Origin: Durusdinium trenchii
Lineage: Eukaryota; Sar; Dinophyceae; Suessiales; Symbiodiniaceae
Reading direction: 5' to 3'
DNA: 64,000 bases
Assembly (NCBI GenBank): GCA_963970005.1
Contig: CAXAMN010000003.1
Coordinates: 48,344-112,343 of the forward strand
Part shown: positions 1-9,285 of the stretch, piece after piece
Position numbering within the stretch: the first letter of the stretch is position 1
Layout: every line of letters begins with the position of its first letter
Program-made: the position numbers and the translations under genes
The notes under the pieces: model-generated
Seen by the model: only the letters and a program-made list of their open reading frames with translations
Told to the model about the DNA's origin: nothing
Database searches by the model: none

Positions 1-200
1 TCCACTCCACTCCACTCCACTCCACTCCACTCCACTCCACTCCACTCACTCACCTCACCTCACCTCGCCTCACCCCGCCTCACCTCACCCCACCCCACCC
101 CACCCCACCTCACCCCACCTCACCACACCCCACCACACCTCACCTCACCTCACCTCACCTCACCTCAGTGCACCTCACCTCACCTCACCTCACTCGCCCG
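1..200. repeat. TCCAC / CACCT simple repeat
   Basis: About nine perfect TCCAC pentamers occupy 1-46. They grade into degenerate CACCT, CACCC and CACCTCACCTC units up to about position 200. The strand is strongly asymmetric (C/A/T, almost no G). It reads open in several frames only because of the repeat. Confidence 0.95.
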
Positions 201-455
201 TCCGTGGTAGTCCTGGCTCGCGAGCTTCCTCTTGCCGTCCTGGAACTCGAGACGGGCAGCAAAGTTCAGGCGGCAGCGCCGCCCGTCGGGCAGCTGGGCG
301 TCCAAGAGGTTCTGACGCCAAAGGGCGCTGCTTTCTCCGTGCTTCCGGGCGCCACCGACGACCCGACGACCCACTCGCGCAGGAGCTCTCACATCCTCGA
401 GAGGCGTCCTGTGTTTTTTCCACCAAAGGATGTGAACGTGAGTGAAGAGTGTCAA
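180..455 (-). CDS. exon-like minus-strand ORF, unknown
   Basis: I do not recognise this protein. On the minus strand about 80 GC-rich codons are open. Their composition looks more protein-like than the opposite strand, with mixed charged residues such as LEFQDGKRKLASQDYHGR. The frame runs into the CACCT repeat at its 3' end, so a real exon would end near 200. No neighbouring exon can be joined to it. It may be chance openness of GC-rich DNA. Confidence 0.22.
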   Translation of the reverse strand: MTLFTHVHILWWKKHRTPLEDVRAPARVGRRVVGGARKHGESSALWRQNLLDAQLPDGRRCRLNFAARLEFQDGKRKLASQDYHGRASEVR

Positions 456-1784
456 TCCCTTAGTAAAAGACCTCCAAGAACATTAGGACAAATGTCCTGG
501 AGTGTATCTAAACATATACCATTCCCAACATTGTGCCCTTTTTGCATCCTTCCTTCACCATGAGCTCATCACCTTCACCTTCCTCTTCGCCTTCGAACAG
601 CACATCGGAAGGACTTTATCGATCTCCAAGCCTTTTGCATCGAGTGGCTCGGTCTGACCGGTCGGACATCCACCGGTGATCGATCGATGCGACGTTCCTG
701 GTCACCCGGTTTCGTTGTGGGTCAACCACTGGTGAGCCCAGTTCGACCTTCCACTGTGTCTGTACTCTTTGGGAGAGCTTCGGGCGGGATCATTGGGTTG
801 ATTAGGGTGCCATGTTTGGTTCGGCCCAAAATGTCCAGATCTGAAACAAGAAGGAGATATGCATCATCGCACTAGTCATTCACGACGCTGGGACGGACGT
901 GACATGGACATCACGGACGAGCAAGATCGCATGATGTTCCATGAAGTGTTGGAGGCCACCGGGCCCAGGAGTTTCATACGTGCGGTCCCGTAACAGCCCA
1001 GCCTGGTTTTGCGGACTGCAGACAGCCTGCCTTCATTGAGATCATCTCATTGCATATAGGGTTGTAGATGGTTGTAGTGTCGTAGCATCCCTTTTGTTCA
1101 AACCGGCGTTGCTGGTGCAAGATGATCGAGCAGGCTGGCTCGTCCCTCCAGCTCACGTCCGGGTCGGGATCCTAGAAGGGGTACGCCACTGCCCTTCGCA
1201 AAGCTGCGAGGGGCGCGACGCACAACTCGCAGGCTCGGCAGCCCGCAAGTGCTTGCCCCGCAAAGTTGTTCAAGACTTTAAGTTGTTCAAACTTTGTCAA
1301 AGCAAGCTTGGTATTTGTTCTGTGTCGGAAAGATTAGACGACAAGCTGGTGACGAGTTTTTTGAATTATGTTGGCCCAAACACCCTGATTCCGCGGTCTC
1401 CACCATTCTTGTAATATATCTTTGGTTTCCCGGTTCCAGGTACAGTCAAAAAGTGATAAAGTAACTACACGTATAAAAGCACACAATAGAAAATGACTGA
1501 AAACACACATTCGCCAGTTGTATTTTTTAAAATACATTTTTGATTATTGCACTGTTCATTTTCAAAAATACAACCCTTAAACAATGCGAAACTGCAAACA
1601 ATATTGAAGGAAATAGCCGCTTGATTCGCATTGACATGGATAGGATTGAACATTTGTATTTAAAAGTACGAAAAATTGCGACCTGTTTTTGTTTTTCAAA
1701 AAATTACACCGGCAAGGGACCCCAAATAGTGTAAAGAGGAACAGATGGAACATGGCATCACGTGGAAGGAAAGAAGGAGCGCGC
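456..1784. other. no supportable gene
   Basis: This unique-looking sequence has only short ORFs without recognisable motifs. The right part (about 1440-1740) is AT-richer. I see no RNA gene or repeat array. Confidence 0.6.
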
Positions 1785-1985
1785 AGATGACAGCACAAAT
1801 ATGAGAGGATACATACAAGAGCGCAAATGTGAGAGTGCAGATTCACGAGCACAAATGAGAGCACACATATGGGCATATGGGAGCACATGAGAGCACATGA
1901 GAGCACACATCTGAGAGCACAAATGTGAGAGCACATACAAGCACAAATCTGAGAGCACATAGGCGAATACATAGGAGCATTTCAA
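1785..1985. repeat. short-unit degenerate repeat (GAGAGCACAAATG-like)
   Basis: Units of about 12-14 bases built on GAGAGCACA(A/T)(A/C)TG recur more than ten times with small variations. They end where the 42-bp minisatellite begins. The unit is too degenerate for an exact period by eye. Confidence 0.8.
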
Positions 1986-2515
1986 AGTTCACAATGTACC
2001 GCGCCTGCTACGAAATCTGCGCATGGAGGTTCACAAAGCACTGCGCCTGCCACGAAATCTGCACATTGAGATTCACAAAGTGCTGCGCCTGCTACGAAAT
2101 CTGCGCATCGAGATTCACAAAGTGCTGCACCTGCCACGAAATCTCCACTTCCAGACTCAGCAAGTGCTGCGCCTGCCACGAAATCTGCACATCTAGATTC
2201 ACACAGTGACAGTGCTGCGCCTGCCACGAAATCTGCACATCGAGATTCACAAAGTGCTGCGCCTGCCACGAAATCTGCGCATCGAGCTTCACAAAGTGCT
2301 GCGCCTGCCGCGAAATCTGCGCATCGAGATTCACAAAGTGCTGCGCCTGCCACGAAATCTGCACATCGAGATTCACAAAGTGCTGCGCCTGCCACGCAAT
2401 CTGCGCATCGAGATTCACAAAGTGCTGCGCCTGCCACGAAATCTGCACATCCAGATTCACAAAGTGCTGTGCCTGCCACGAAATCTGCACATCGGAGATC
2501 CAAAATGAGCAAATT
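1986..2515. repeat. 42-bp minisatellite array
   Basis: About twelve head-to-tail copies of a 42-bp unit containing GCGCCTGCCACGAAATCTGC and CGAGATTCACAAAGTGCT. Most copies differ at 1-3 positions. One copy near 2205-2215 is expanded by six bases (ACAGTG duplicated). Because 42 is a multiple of three, several frames stay open through the array on both strands. The long reading frames here (14-residue periodic peptides) are therefore best read as a repeat by-product. Confidence 0.93.
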
Positions 2516-2900
2516 GCACGAGGCTTTCGCAAATTTTGAAATGCGTTTCAGAAATGCTGCGCCTGCCACGAAATCATGCCTGCAGGTCATACGAAATGCT
2601 GCACTGGCCACGCAAAAGCATCCTCAAGTTCAAATTCCAAAAATGCGACCCCTCTCACGAATTCAGCCGTTTCACCTCAAAATATCGCATCCATGGTGCG
2701 GGTCCCTGCGCCTGCCACGTGAAACGCAATCCTGCGAATGACACACGCCTGCCAACGTTTTTGCAACGTCCACAAAACACTGCGCCTGCCACGAAATTTG
2801 CAAAGTCTCCGATTCCTTGCACCTGCCACGTAAAATGACCTTTTCGAGGCTCCAATGTGTCGAATTCCTTGCGCCTGCCACGCAAAATGCATTTCATGTC
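2516..2900. repeat. decayed continuation of the 42-bp minisatellite
   Basis: The core GCGCCTGCCACG(A/T/C)AA recurs at irregular spacing (about 2560, 2715, 2780, 2815, 2870) with divergent sequence between copies. This looks like an older, interrupted extension of the array to its left. Confidence 0.75.
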
Positions 2901-4031
2901 CGAAAACGAGCACGGCACCTGCACGAGAGCTTTGTCCCGGAAGCGCGAAAGGCGCGGCCACCACTTTATGCGAGCCTGCGCAGTCGAAATGGACATGAGG
3001 AATTCAAAAAGTAACTTTTGTGCGAGCCGGCCCACGCAAAATGCCGCAGCCACACGCGCGAACCCTGATCTAAACCCGCTTAACTCTTACCGTAAGAACC
3101 CCTTAGTGCGGAGCACTATTTGGGGAACAAAAAGAAAATATAGTTATAGCCGCCAAAAAAACTACCAAAATGACCCGCAAAAAAGAACGAAACACGTCTT
3201 AAAACACAAAAAACAAAAATACAAAACAATACGAGACATAGAAAAATACAAAGAATCCAAATAGTGCAAAAATAAAAAACCCAAAAAGGTCCAAGAAAGA
3301 CAACAACACGACCCGCGAAAAATTACAAAACAATACGGCCCGCGAAAAACAGACAAAACATACAAAAATCGCCGAAGCGGGTTGCGAAACCAAATTGTGC
3401 AATTTTTTTGTTTTGCTGACGTATCGACGAGGGTGCTTGCTGATTTCGGGGCCTGGTTGCCTTTGTTTTCATTTTGCCACACTACAAAATGCATCTTGAA
3501 AACACATAAAAAAGAAACCGTGATTCAAACTTCAATTACCTTGGTGGGTGCTATTTGCATTGTGGTCCTCATTTGAGTATGTTGTTTGAGAACCAGGGCC
3601 AGTTGGGACGTAGAACCATGCAATACAGTTGTCTTTCAGGGTTGTATTTTTCAATAGTTTTTGTATCTTTAATGCTTTTGGTTTTCGTAGTTTCTACTTG
3701 AATTCCGGGGGTTCAAGCATATCTGAGACGGGGAACCCATGTTAAACGTTGTGATTCATTTGCGGGCTGCATTGGACCTTTTGGGGAAACATCAAGGCCA
3801 TGAACCTCGCCATTGCTTTGGCTTCGAGTGTGCTGGCGCGGAGTGGCCAGCAGTGTGAATCACATTTTCTTTTGCCGAACTCCGGACCGACCCGTGCACT
3901 TTGGAAACAACCGTGCGCTGGTTCGGGAAAAGGAAGAACCAAGGAACGATCCCGCCTCTTAAACGACCCCCCCCAAGAGTGGCAGAAGTGTTGTCGACCA
4001 GGTAAATATTATCATCACTCCCTGCCCTCAG
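2901..4031. other. no supportable gene; A-rich tract
   Basis: 3100-3370 is rich in A, with many AAAA runs and ACAAAA/CGAAAA words and almost no G-rich stretches. The remainder has only short ORFs with no motif. The right edge is the likely intron preceding the exon at 4032. Confidence 0.55.
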
Positions 4032-4178
4032 GAGGTGATCCGGCTCTTCCGCTCCGAGCGCTACGCGCGCAGCACGGCGCTGGACATCGGCGCCGGCACC
4101 GGAGCGACCTCCGCGGTGCCGCGACGGGTCAGTCGGAAGGATGGACCTTTCGAGGAGTGCGGGGGGCTGGTGATCTAG
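4032..4178 (+). CDS. exon with SAM-dependent methyltransferase motif I
   Basis: A pyrimidine-rich stretch ending CTCAG precedes GAGGTG at 4032, a good AG|G acceptor. The open frame to the TAG at 4176-4178 contains ALDIGAGTGATS, which matches the glycine-rich SAM-binding motif I of class I methyltransferases (hydrophobic-D-x-G-x-G-T-G). The preceding EVIRLFRSERYARST would be the helix before that strand. The exon probably ends at a donor inside the frame rather than at the TAG. No other methyltransferase exon was recognised nearby, so substrate and extent are unknown. Confidence 0.45.
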   Translation, partial: EVIRLFRSERYARSTALDIGAGTGATSAVPRRVSRKDGPFEECGGLVI

Positions 4179-4295
4179 TCTAGCGTGGCTTAGGGCTTTG
4201 ATGAATATGTCCATTTGCTGTTGGACTGTTCGGTGTTTTGGTGAAGGACATGCAAAATTCAAGAGGACATGGCGTAGTCTATACACGAATTCTGT

Positions 4296-4754
4296 GTGTT
4301 TACCACATATCAGATCCTCATGATCTCTGAAGACGCCTTCTCGAATCTTTTAGTTCTTTCATGCAGTCCTTCAACATTTCCTCCAAATGCACAAATGTTC
4401 TTTCTCTTTGTTGCTCATTTGTTGCCCACGATTGGCGCGTCAGTCGGTTTGGTGGCCGTGAATATGGTCGACCTAGGCGCTCGCGGTGAACTTTGGCCTC
4501 GTGGTCGGCACCGAGGTCTTTTGGGAGACTTGGTCGAGACCAAGGGAACCGAAATCGAGTGTGGGTTCTGTTCTGGGCTGTTTGAGTCAAGGGCAAAGAA
4601 CATGTTTGTATTGATTATGAAGGATGTACATCAGTTTTTGAAATTGCGGGGCTACCACCCCGAGGTTCTGCTGAGGTTTTTCAAGACCAAACTGCTTGCT
4701 AAGGACATTGGCCGAGAGGAAAAGAAAGACACAGCAAAGGCCAGTTTAACCTGA
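4296..4754 (+). CDS. ORF of 152 codons, unknown
   Basis: I do not recognise this ORF. It starts with a non-ATG codon as drawn. It has a hydrophobic stretch near residues 25-60 and a lysine-rich end. The last 50 codons have a plausible protein composition, but no motif or splice partner supports it. Its position downstream of the methyltransferase exon is the only context. Confidence 0.18.
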   Translation: MFTTYQILMISEDAFSNLLVLSCSPSTFPPNAQMFFLFVAHLLPTIGASVGLVAVNMVDLGARGELWPRGRHRGLLGDLVETKGTEIECGFCSGLFESRAKNMFVLIMKDVHQFLKLRGYHPEVLLRFFKTKLLAKDIGREEKKDTAKASLT

Positions 4755-5299
4755 TGTTGTGTGTGCGTGTTCTGTGGCTATGTGCTTCCATGTGCTTCCA
4801 TGTGCCTCCCATGGTTTTCGCGAGGGTTCAAAACGGTCGTTCTTCGAACAGTTGCCGTGTTGTCAAGGGTTTGCGGGTCTCCAACCTCCAAGTACCTGCA
4901 CGATCATCCTGAACAACCTCGGCAATTACCACAAAGGTGAAAGGAACATCACAAATTGTTGTAAGTTGTAACCACTTAATTGCGAACGTTTACAGCAAGT
5001 ATGCTTAAGTCCCTTTTTCAATCCAGCACTTGGGCCACTTGGGGCCATCTCCCAAGTTCTGCGTGGAACCAGGCGACTCATGACTACTACCGCTTGGACA
5101 GTTCGAAGCTGTTCAAACGAGATGGACGCCACTTGGAGCCAAATCAATTTAAACAACTTTTGACGCCACTTTTCTGCCCAAAACGTCGGGCTCTCCTGCT
5201 TTGCTCTACATGGTCTGCTCTGTACTCTAAAGGCCTCGAAGGACGGAAGTGGAAACTGCTGGAATACACTCTCTGAAAACATGGTGAGAGCGAACCACC

Positions 5300-5866
5300 A
5301 TGAACCACCTCTTTGGTCTGATTGATTTCATGGTCTGCCATAGAGGAACCGAACACATTCCGCCAAGGCAGCTTCTCCAACATCCTTGCTTTGCACCTCG
5401 ATGCCAAACTGCCCTTTGCCCTGAGTGTGCTGGTGGAGCAGAACATCTCGGCGCCTGGGCATGTCTTCAGACGCCGTTCATCGGCCCAGACGACGGCCAT
5501 CGGTCGTGTGTGTTCCGGCAGGGGGCACGGCAGTGTTGTGGCAGGGTCGGACTGGGTGAAAGAAGAGCAGGACTCCAGGAAGAACTCATGAATCCCCCTG
5601 GACTCCAAAGCAGCTCCCTGGACCACAGATGCATTGGGTGGCCGGATTTGCTGTTAAAAAACCACCCCTGCTCATTCGACCAGGCTGTGGTCATCGATGC
5701 ACAGCACGATTTCTTCAATGTGGTCGGGGAAACCATGTCCGTACTACGCTACATCCCCTGCTGCGTGGAAACCATTGTCTACCATGACTATTGTGCTGTG
5801 TCCGCAGAAAACGAGGCGCATTCGTTGGCATACTGCGACAACGGTTGTTCAGTAGTGTCACTGTAG
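5300..5866 (+). CDS. exon-like region, unknown
   Basis: Two overlapping plus-strand frames are open here. The frame covering 5322-5591 has the more protein-like composition (for example NILALHLDAKLPFALSVL then VEQNISAPGHV, and a TAG-free run to 5591). The frame covering 5300-5866 is longer and cysteine-rich. No family is recognised and the two cannot both be right. Treat this as a candidate exon cluster left of the retrotransposon. Confidence 0.22.
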   Translation: MNHLFGLIDFMVCHRGTEHIPPRQLLQHPCFAPRCQTALCPECAGGAEHLGAWACLQTPFIGPDDGHRSCVFRQGARQCCGRVGLGERRAGLQEELMNPPGLQSSSLDHRCIGWPDLLLKNHPCSFDQAVVIDAQHDFFNVVGETMSVLRYIPCCVETIVYHDYCAVSAENEAHSLAYCDNGCSVVSL

Positions 5867-6051
5867 CCAGTCATGTCTAGTAGACATGTTTTCCAAATGA
5901 ACAGTGCCAGCCTGTCACATGAGGTATGGACGAGGTCTACCAGGCCATCCGTTACTTTGCAGATGCAGGTAGCTTCATTAAACATATAAAACAAATCGTT
6001 CTTTTGCTTGATTCTCTGTAGCTTGATCCACTGATTCACATTTGTTTGTTT

Positions 6052-6056
6052 GTTTG
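6052..6056. repeat. 5-bp target-site duplication (left copy)
   Basis: GTTTG immediately precedes the 5' LTR, and GTTTG at 20796-20800 immediately follows the 3' LTR. The insertion went into a (TTTG)n tract, so the exact register of the duplication is ambiguous. Confidence 0.8.
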
Positions 6057-6186
6057 TGTTGAAATTCACCTCATCCCCATGGACCCCGTAGCGTTGACTC
6101 TCAAGGTAGAGCAAAAGGTAGCGCTTACCGGGCTAGCAGGGTTAGCTAGGTAGTTAGTACTATTAGAGCTGATCCTGTAAAATACA
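6057..6186 (+). repeat. 5' LTR
   Basis: 130 bp, TGT...ACA termini, base-for-base identical to 20666-20795. It is very short for a copia LTR. No clear TATA box or polyadenylation signal can be assigned, so U3/R/U5 limits are not given. It contains clustered CTAGC/GTTAGCTAGGTAG-like words. Confidence 0.97.
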
Positions 6187-6205
6187 GGTTATCAGCCGTA
6201 GGCTA
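6187..6205 (+). promoter_or_regulatory. candidate primer binding site
   Basis: The sequence directly after the 5' LTR reads GGTTATCAGCCGTAGGC. Many copia elements have TGGTATCAGAGC here, complementary to initiator-methionine tRNA. The GTTATCAG core is similar but not identical. The position is right; the tRNA identity is uncertain. Confidence 0.5.
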
Positions 6206-6219
6206 GCTAGATTAGAGCT

Positions 6220-9200
6220 ATGGACCCAATGGATGACGACGTCCCACCGAATGCCTACGGAAGTGGCTTTGACATAGTTCCGAGTGTGCCCAATAGTTTG
6301 GATGCAGTTCAACGGCATGAACAGGCAGTTGCACAAGTGGCTGCAATGGATCCAAGGGTTGCTTCGGAGGTGTACCAAGAAATGCTAAATAGTGGTGGTA
6401 GTGTTACTCTTCAAGAGGCGGCGCAAGCTACCCTAGCAGGTATGCCGTCAGCCACCGTAGCTGGTGCGCCAACAGTAAACAACTTGTTGGCAATGACTCG
6501 GCTCAACGTTGTCAACCTGAACGCATCGCCAAACGACGAAGAACTACGACGGGAGTTACAACAACATGAGTTTTTGCTCAGCGAACAAGCCAGGAGGGAA
6601 GCTGAAATCGAGGCATTGCGCTTCAGGAGTATTTACGAAAGAGAAGCTTCCGAATCTATAGCGGCAACAAAGGCTGCCGCAGAGCAGGCAATGTTGAATG
6701 TTCAACAAAGGGCCCAACAGCAGGAACAAAGTGTTCAGCAAATGGTCCAACAGCAAGACAATGTTGCAATCAAACGGTTGCAAGGTACATTGGAGGAGCA
6801 AAGGGAACATTTTCAGCAGCGGCTAGCTCAGGCGACAGCAGCTCATGAGAAAGTTGTACAGGAAAAGAATGCCATGGCGGAAGAAGGCAATGCTTTTGTT
6901 GACAAAATGAGAACTGAACATCACCAGTATGTTGAGCAACAGGAGGCTAAGCTGAAGGCAGCCGTAGAGGCGAAGGATCAGGCAAGACATTCGTCTGCTG
7001 AAGAATCCCGGATCGCTATAGAACTTGACTTCAAGCGAGAACAACTGGACAGTTCGTTGGCAATTGCACAGGCAAAGATCAAAACCCTTGTTAATGAAAT
7101 GGAGGCTACAAATAAGCAACATAGAGTTGATCGGGAAACACAAGAGCAAACTATAGTTGAGCTTCGCAAGGACAATGCAATGTTGAAGGGTGAAATGGAT
7201 GAGCTCAGGCGTGTCGTACAGTCCTTGACAGACAGGGAAGAGGAACGCAAGGAAGCGGAGCGCAAAGCGCAATCCTCTAGCCCCGTTAAGCCAGGGCCGC
7301 AATACCCTGAGCCATTCACACCTCCTGCTCGACAAGATGCTCACCCAATTGGTCAACCGCAATCTTTTGAACCTCTACGCACGGAAGGCACTGTTCCAGC
7401 AACCTTAGACGGTAAGCCCCTTGATAAAGGTGGATCTCCTATAAAGACAGCTATGGATGCAACAGCGTCCGTGCGCAACACAGGATTCCCATCAATGTTC
7501 TCAGGGACAGGGGCGCCCGCAGCGGAACAGGCAACGGCCTCTACAGACAGGCAACAATTCAAACAACCGGATCCGTGGATGGAGTACATGAAGAAGTCAA
7601 CACAATACAACTTCAGTGATGATCCTTTGTACAAAAGCTCCTTTAATCAGGAAGCAACAAAGACTAAGGATGATCGCAGAGAAGAAGGGCCGGCTTCTCA
7701 GGTAAGAACTCCACAAGACCAAGATTTGGGGGAAATCATCAAGAAGGCCTTGCTAGAAGGGTTTAAGGGCGCTAAAAGCAAAGACTCCGATAAGCCCAAG
7801 GCAAAGGAGGCTGACAAGATAGATCTCCCTGAATTCCCAAGTCCTGACAGGTACCGCACTTGGAGGGCCGCGGTTCGCGAAGCGATACGGTCCGCGTCCG
7901 ATGACCCAGACGCTGCGTTCGCATGGGTGCTTGAGGTGTACGCTGTTCGTGAAGACAAAGCCAAGCTTTGTTCCGAATTGGCTGACCCAGGCAAGTTTCG
8001 GACCTTAGACACGAAACTACTTGCTGCTTTAACTAAGGTTGCCAAAGGTGAACTGTCTCAGCAGATCCTTAATTATAAGGAATCTGAGGCACAGCAAGGT
8101 AGGATCGTCCGTGGTCGTCAGGTGTTGCTCATGTTTGAAGTCCACTTCAAGACCAGTGAAGAAGCGGGTGCACTGTATGGCACTGAGGACCTCCTCAAGA
8201 TCTCGCTTGATAGCGACGACTTGAAATCCTTTCTAAGAAAATGGGAGAGTGTTCTGACCGGAATGAGTCATGTCCCAGACCCGGCAACTCTCAAGGATTT
8301 GTTTTATAGAGAGGTTAGGAAGTCCCGCAAGCTCAGATTTGACCTTGATGTTTATGAACGAGCGCCGGAGGGAAGTAACGACAGAAGCTATGAATTTCTT
8401 ATCAATTCTGTTCGACGTTACCTTGACAGGGAAAGGCTCAGGACCAATCGCGAAAAGATATCACAATCACACGCGGCAAAGTTCGCAAACCCGGCGCCGC
8501 ACGACAAGCGCACGCGAAGCCCAAGTTATGGCAAACGAAGCACAAAGGGTGACGGAAGCAATCAATGCTATGAGTATGCCAAAACTGGTAAGTGTAAGTA
8601 CGGGAGCAAATGCAAGTACTCACACGACTCTAGCGCCCGTCCCCGCTCCCTTAGTCGGGAGTCGTCTCGTTCGCGTAGCGCAAGTCCGAGCAGCCGTTCA
8701 TCGTTCAGGTCAAGCCGATCTCGAAGTTCGTCAAGACACACTTCCCGCTCCAGTTCAAGGAACTCATCAAGAAGCTCAAGTAGAGGGAGGAAATCTGACA
8801 AGCCATGCAGGTTCTTTGCAAAGGGTAACTGCAAAAGGGGTGACAAATGCCCGTTTAAACACGGAGACACTGCAACACCAGCCCCGCGCAGAAGGAGTCC
8901 CTCGCCCGCAGCTAAAAGGTCTAAGGACAAGAAATCCAAGAAGGACAAAAAGGACAAAAAGAGCAAACGGGAAAAGAAGGACAAAAGTCCAAAGGCCAGT
9001 CCATGTATTCAAACAGGTTTCGCAATGTCTTGCTTAGCAGTAACCGCAACTCGGACCCAAAAGAGTAAAGACTACTGGGAATTCTCCAAAGATGGCAATG
9101 AGTTGATTAGGCACCATTTGAAGCCTAGGCACAGGTCGTTTCTCCCAACACGTAAATCCTGTCCAGTTGAGTCATCTAGGTTGGAAGACCAGTTTACCAT

Positions 9201-9285
9201 GGTAGTCACTGACTCAAAGGGAAAGAGTAGGACAATCAAGGGTAATTGGAAGAATCACCCAAACGCGAAACAGAAATTTGATTAG
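6220..9285 (+). CDS. retrotransposon Gag-like protein with coiled coil, SR-rich tract and two CCCH zinc fingers
   Basis: Structural/RNA-binding protein of the element, 1021 residues. The ATG at 6220 lies only 33 nt past the LTR. Residues about 100-350 are a Q/E/K-rich predicted coiled coil. About 560-760 is a compact Gag core-like region. At 783-802 is C-x8-C-x5-C-x3-H and at 863-882 C-x7-C-x5-C-x3-H. These are CCCH zinc fingers, separated by an Arg-Ser-rich tract (about 805-855). Usual copia Gag has a CCHC knuckle instead. A lysine-rich run follows at about 895-925. The C-terminal 60 residues (DYW...RHH..PR.R.F.P) repeat a segment found later in pol. The frame ends at TAG 9283-9285 and continues open in the same frame into pol, so this may be a gag-pol fusion joined by readthrough or broken by a point change. 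Confidence 0.9.
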   Translation: MDPMDDDVPPNAYGSGFDIVPSVPNSLDAVQRHEQAVAQVAAMDPRVASEVYQEMLNSGGSVTLQEAAQATLAGMPSATVAGAPTVNNLLAMTRLNVVNLNASPNDEELRRELQQHEFLLSEQARREAEIEALRFRSIYEREASESIAATKAAAEQAMLNVQQRAQQQEQSVQQMVQQQDNVAIKRLQGTLEEQREHFQQRLAQATAAHEKVVQEKNAMAEEGNAFVDKMRTEHHQYVEQQEAKLKAAVEAKDQARHSSAEESRIAIELDFKREQLDSSLAIAQAKIKTLVNEMEATNKQHRVDRETQEQTIVELRKDNAMLKGEMDELRRVVQSLTDREEERKEAERKAQSSSPVKPGPQYPEPFTPPARQDAHPIGQPQSFEPLRTEGTVPATLDGKPLDKGGSPIKTAMDATASVRNTGFPSMFSGTGAPAAEQATASTDRQQFKQPDPWMEYMKKSTQYNFSDDPLYKSSFNQEATKTKDDRREEGPASQVRTPQDQDLGEIIKKALLEGFKGAKSKDSDKPKAKEADKIDLPEFPSPDRYRTWRAAVREAIRSASDDPDAAFAWVLEVYAVREDKAKLCSELADPGKFRTLDTKLLAALTKVAKGELSQQILNYKESEAQQGRIVRGRQVLLMFEVHFKTSEEAGALYGTEDLLKISLDSDDLKSFLRKWESVLTGMSHVPDPATLKDLFYREVRKSRKLRFDLDVYERAPEGSNDRSYEFLINSVRRYLDRERLRTNREKISQSHAAKFANPAPHDKRTRSPSYGKRSTKGDGSNQCYEYAKTGKCKYGSKCKYSHDSSARPRSLSRESSRSRSASPSSRSSFRSSRSRSSSRHTSRSSSRNSSRSSSRGRKSDKPCRFFAKGNCKRGDKCPFKHGDTATPAPRRRSPSPAAKRSKDKKSKKDKKDKKSKREKKDKSPKASPCIQTGFAMSCLAVTATRTQKSKDYWEFSKDGNELIRHHLKPRHRSFLPTRKSCPVESSRLEDQFTMVVTDSKGKSRTIKGNWKNHPNAKQKFD

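Noticed and set aside
1..200. Telomere-like origin of the terminal CCACT/CACCT repeats
   Set aside because: The dinoflagellate telomere repeat is TTTAGGG-type; these pentamers do not match it and are better called a microsatellite.
1982..2611. 209-codon minus-strand and 100-codon plus-strand ORFs with 14-residue periodic peptides
   Set aside because: They are produced by the 42-bp minisatellite, which keeps several frames open at once; no unique coding sequence supports them.
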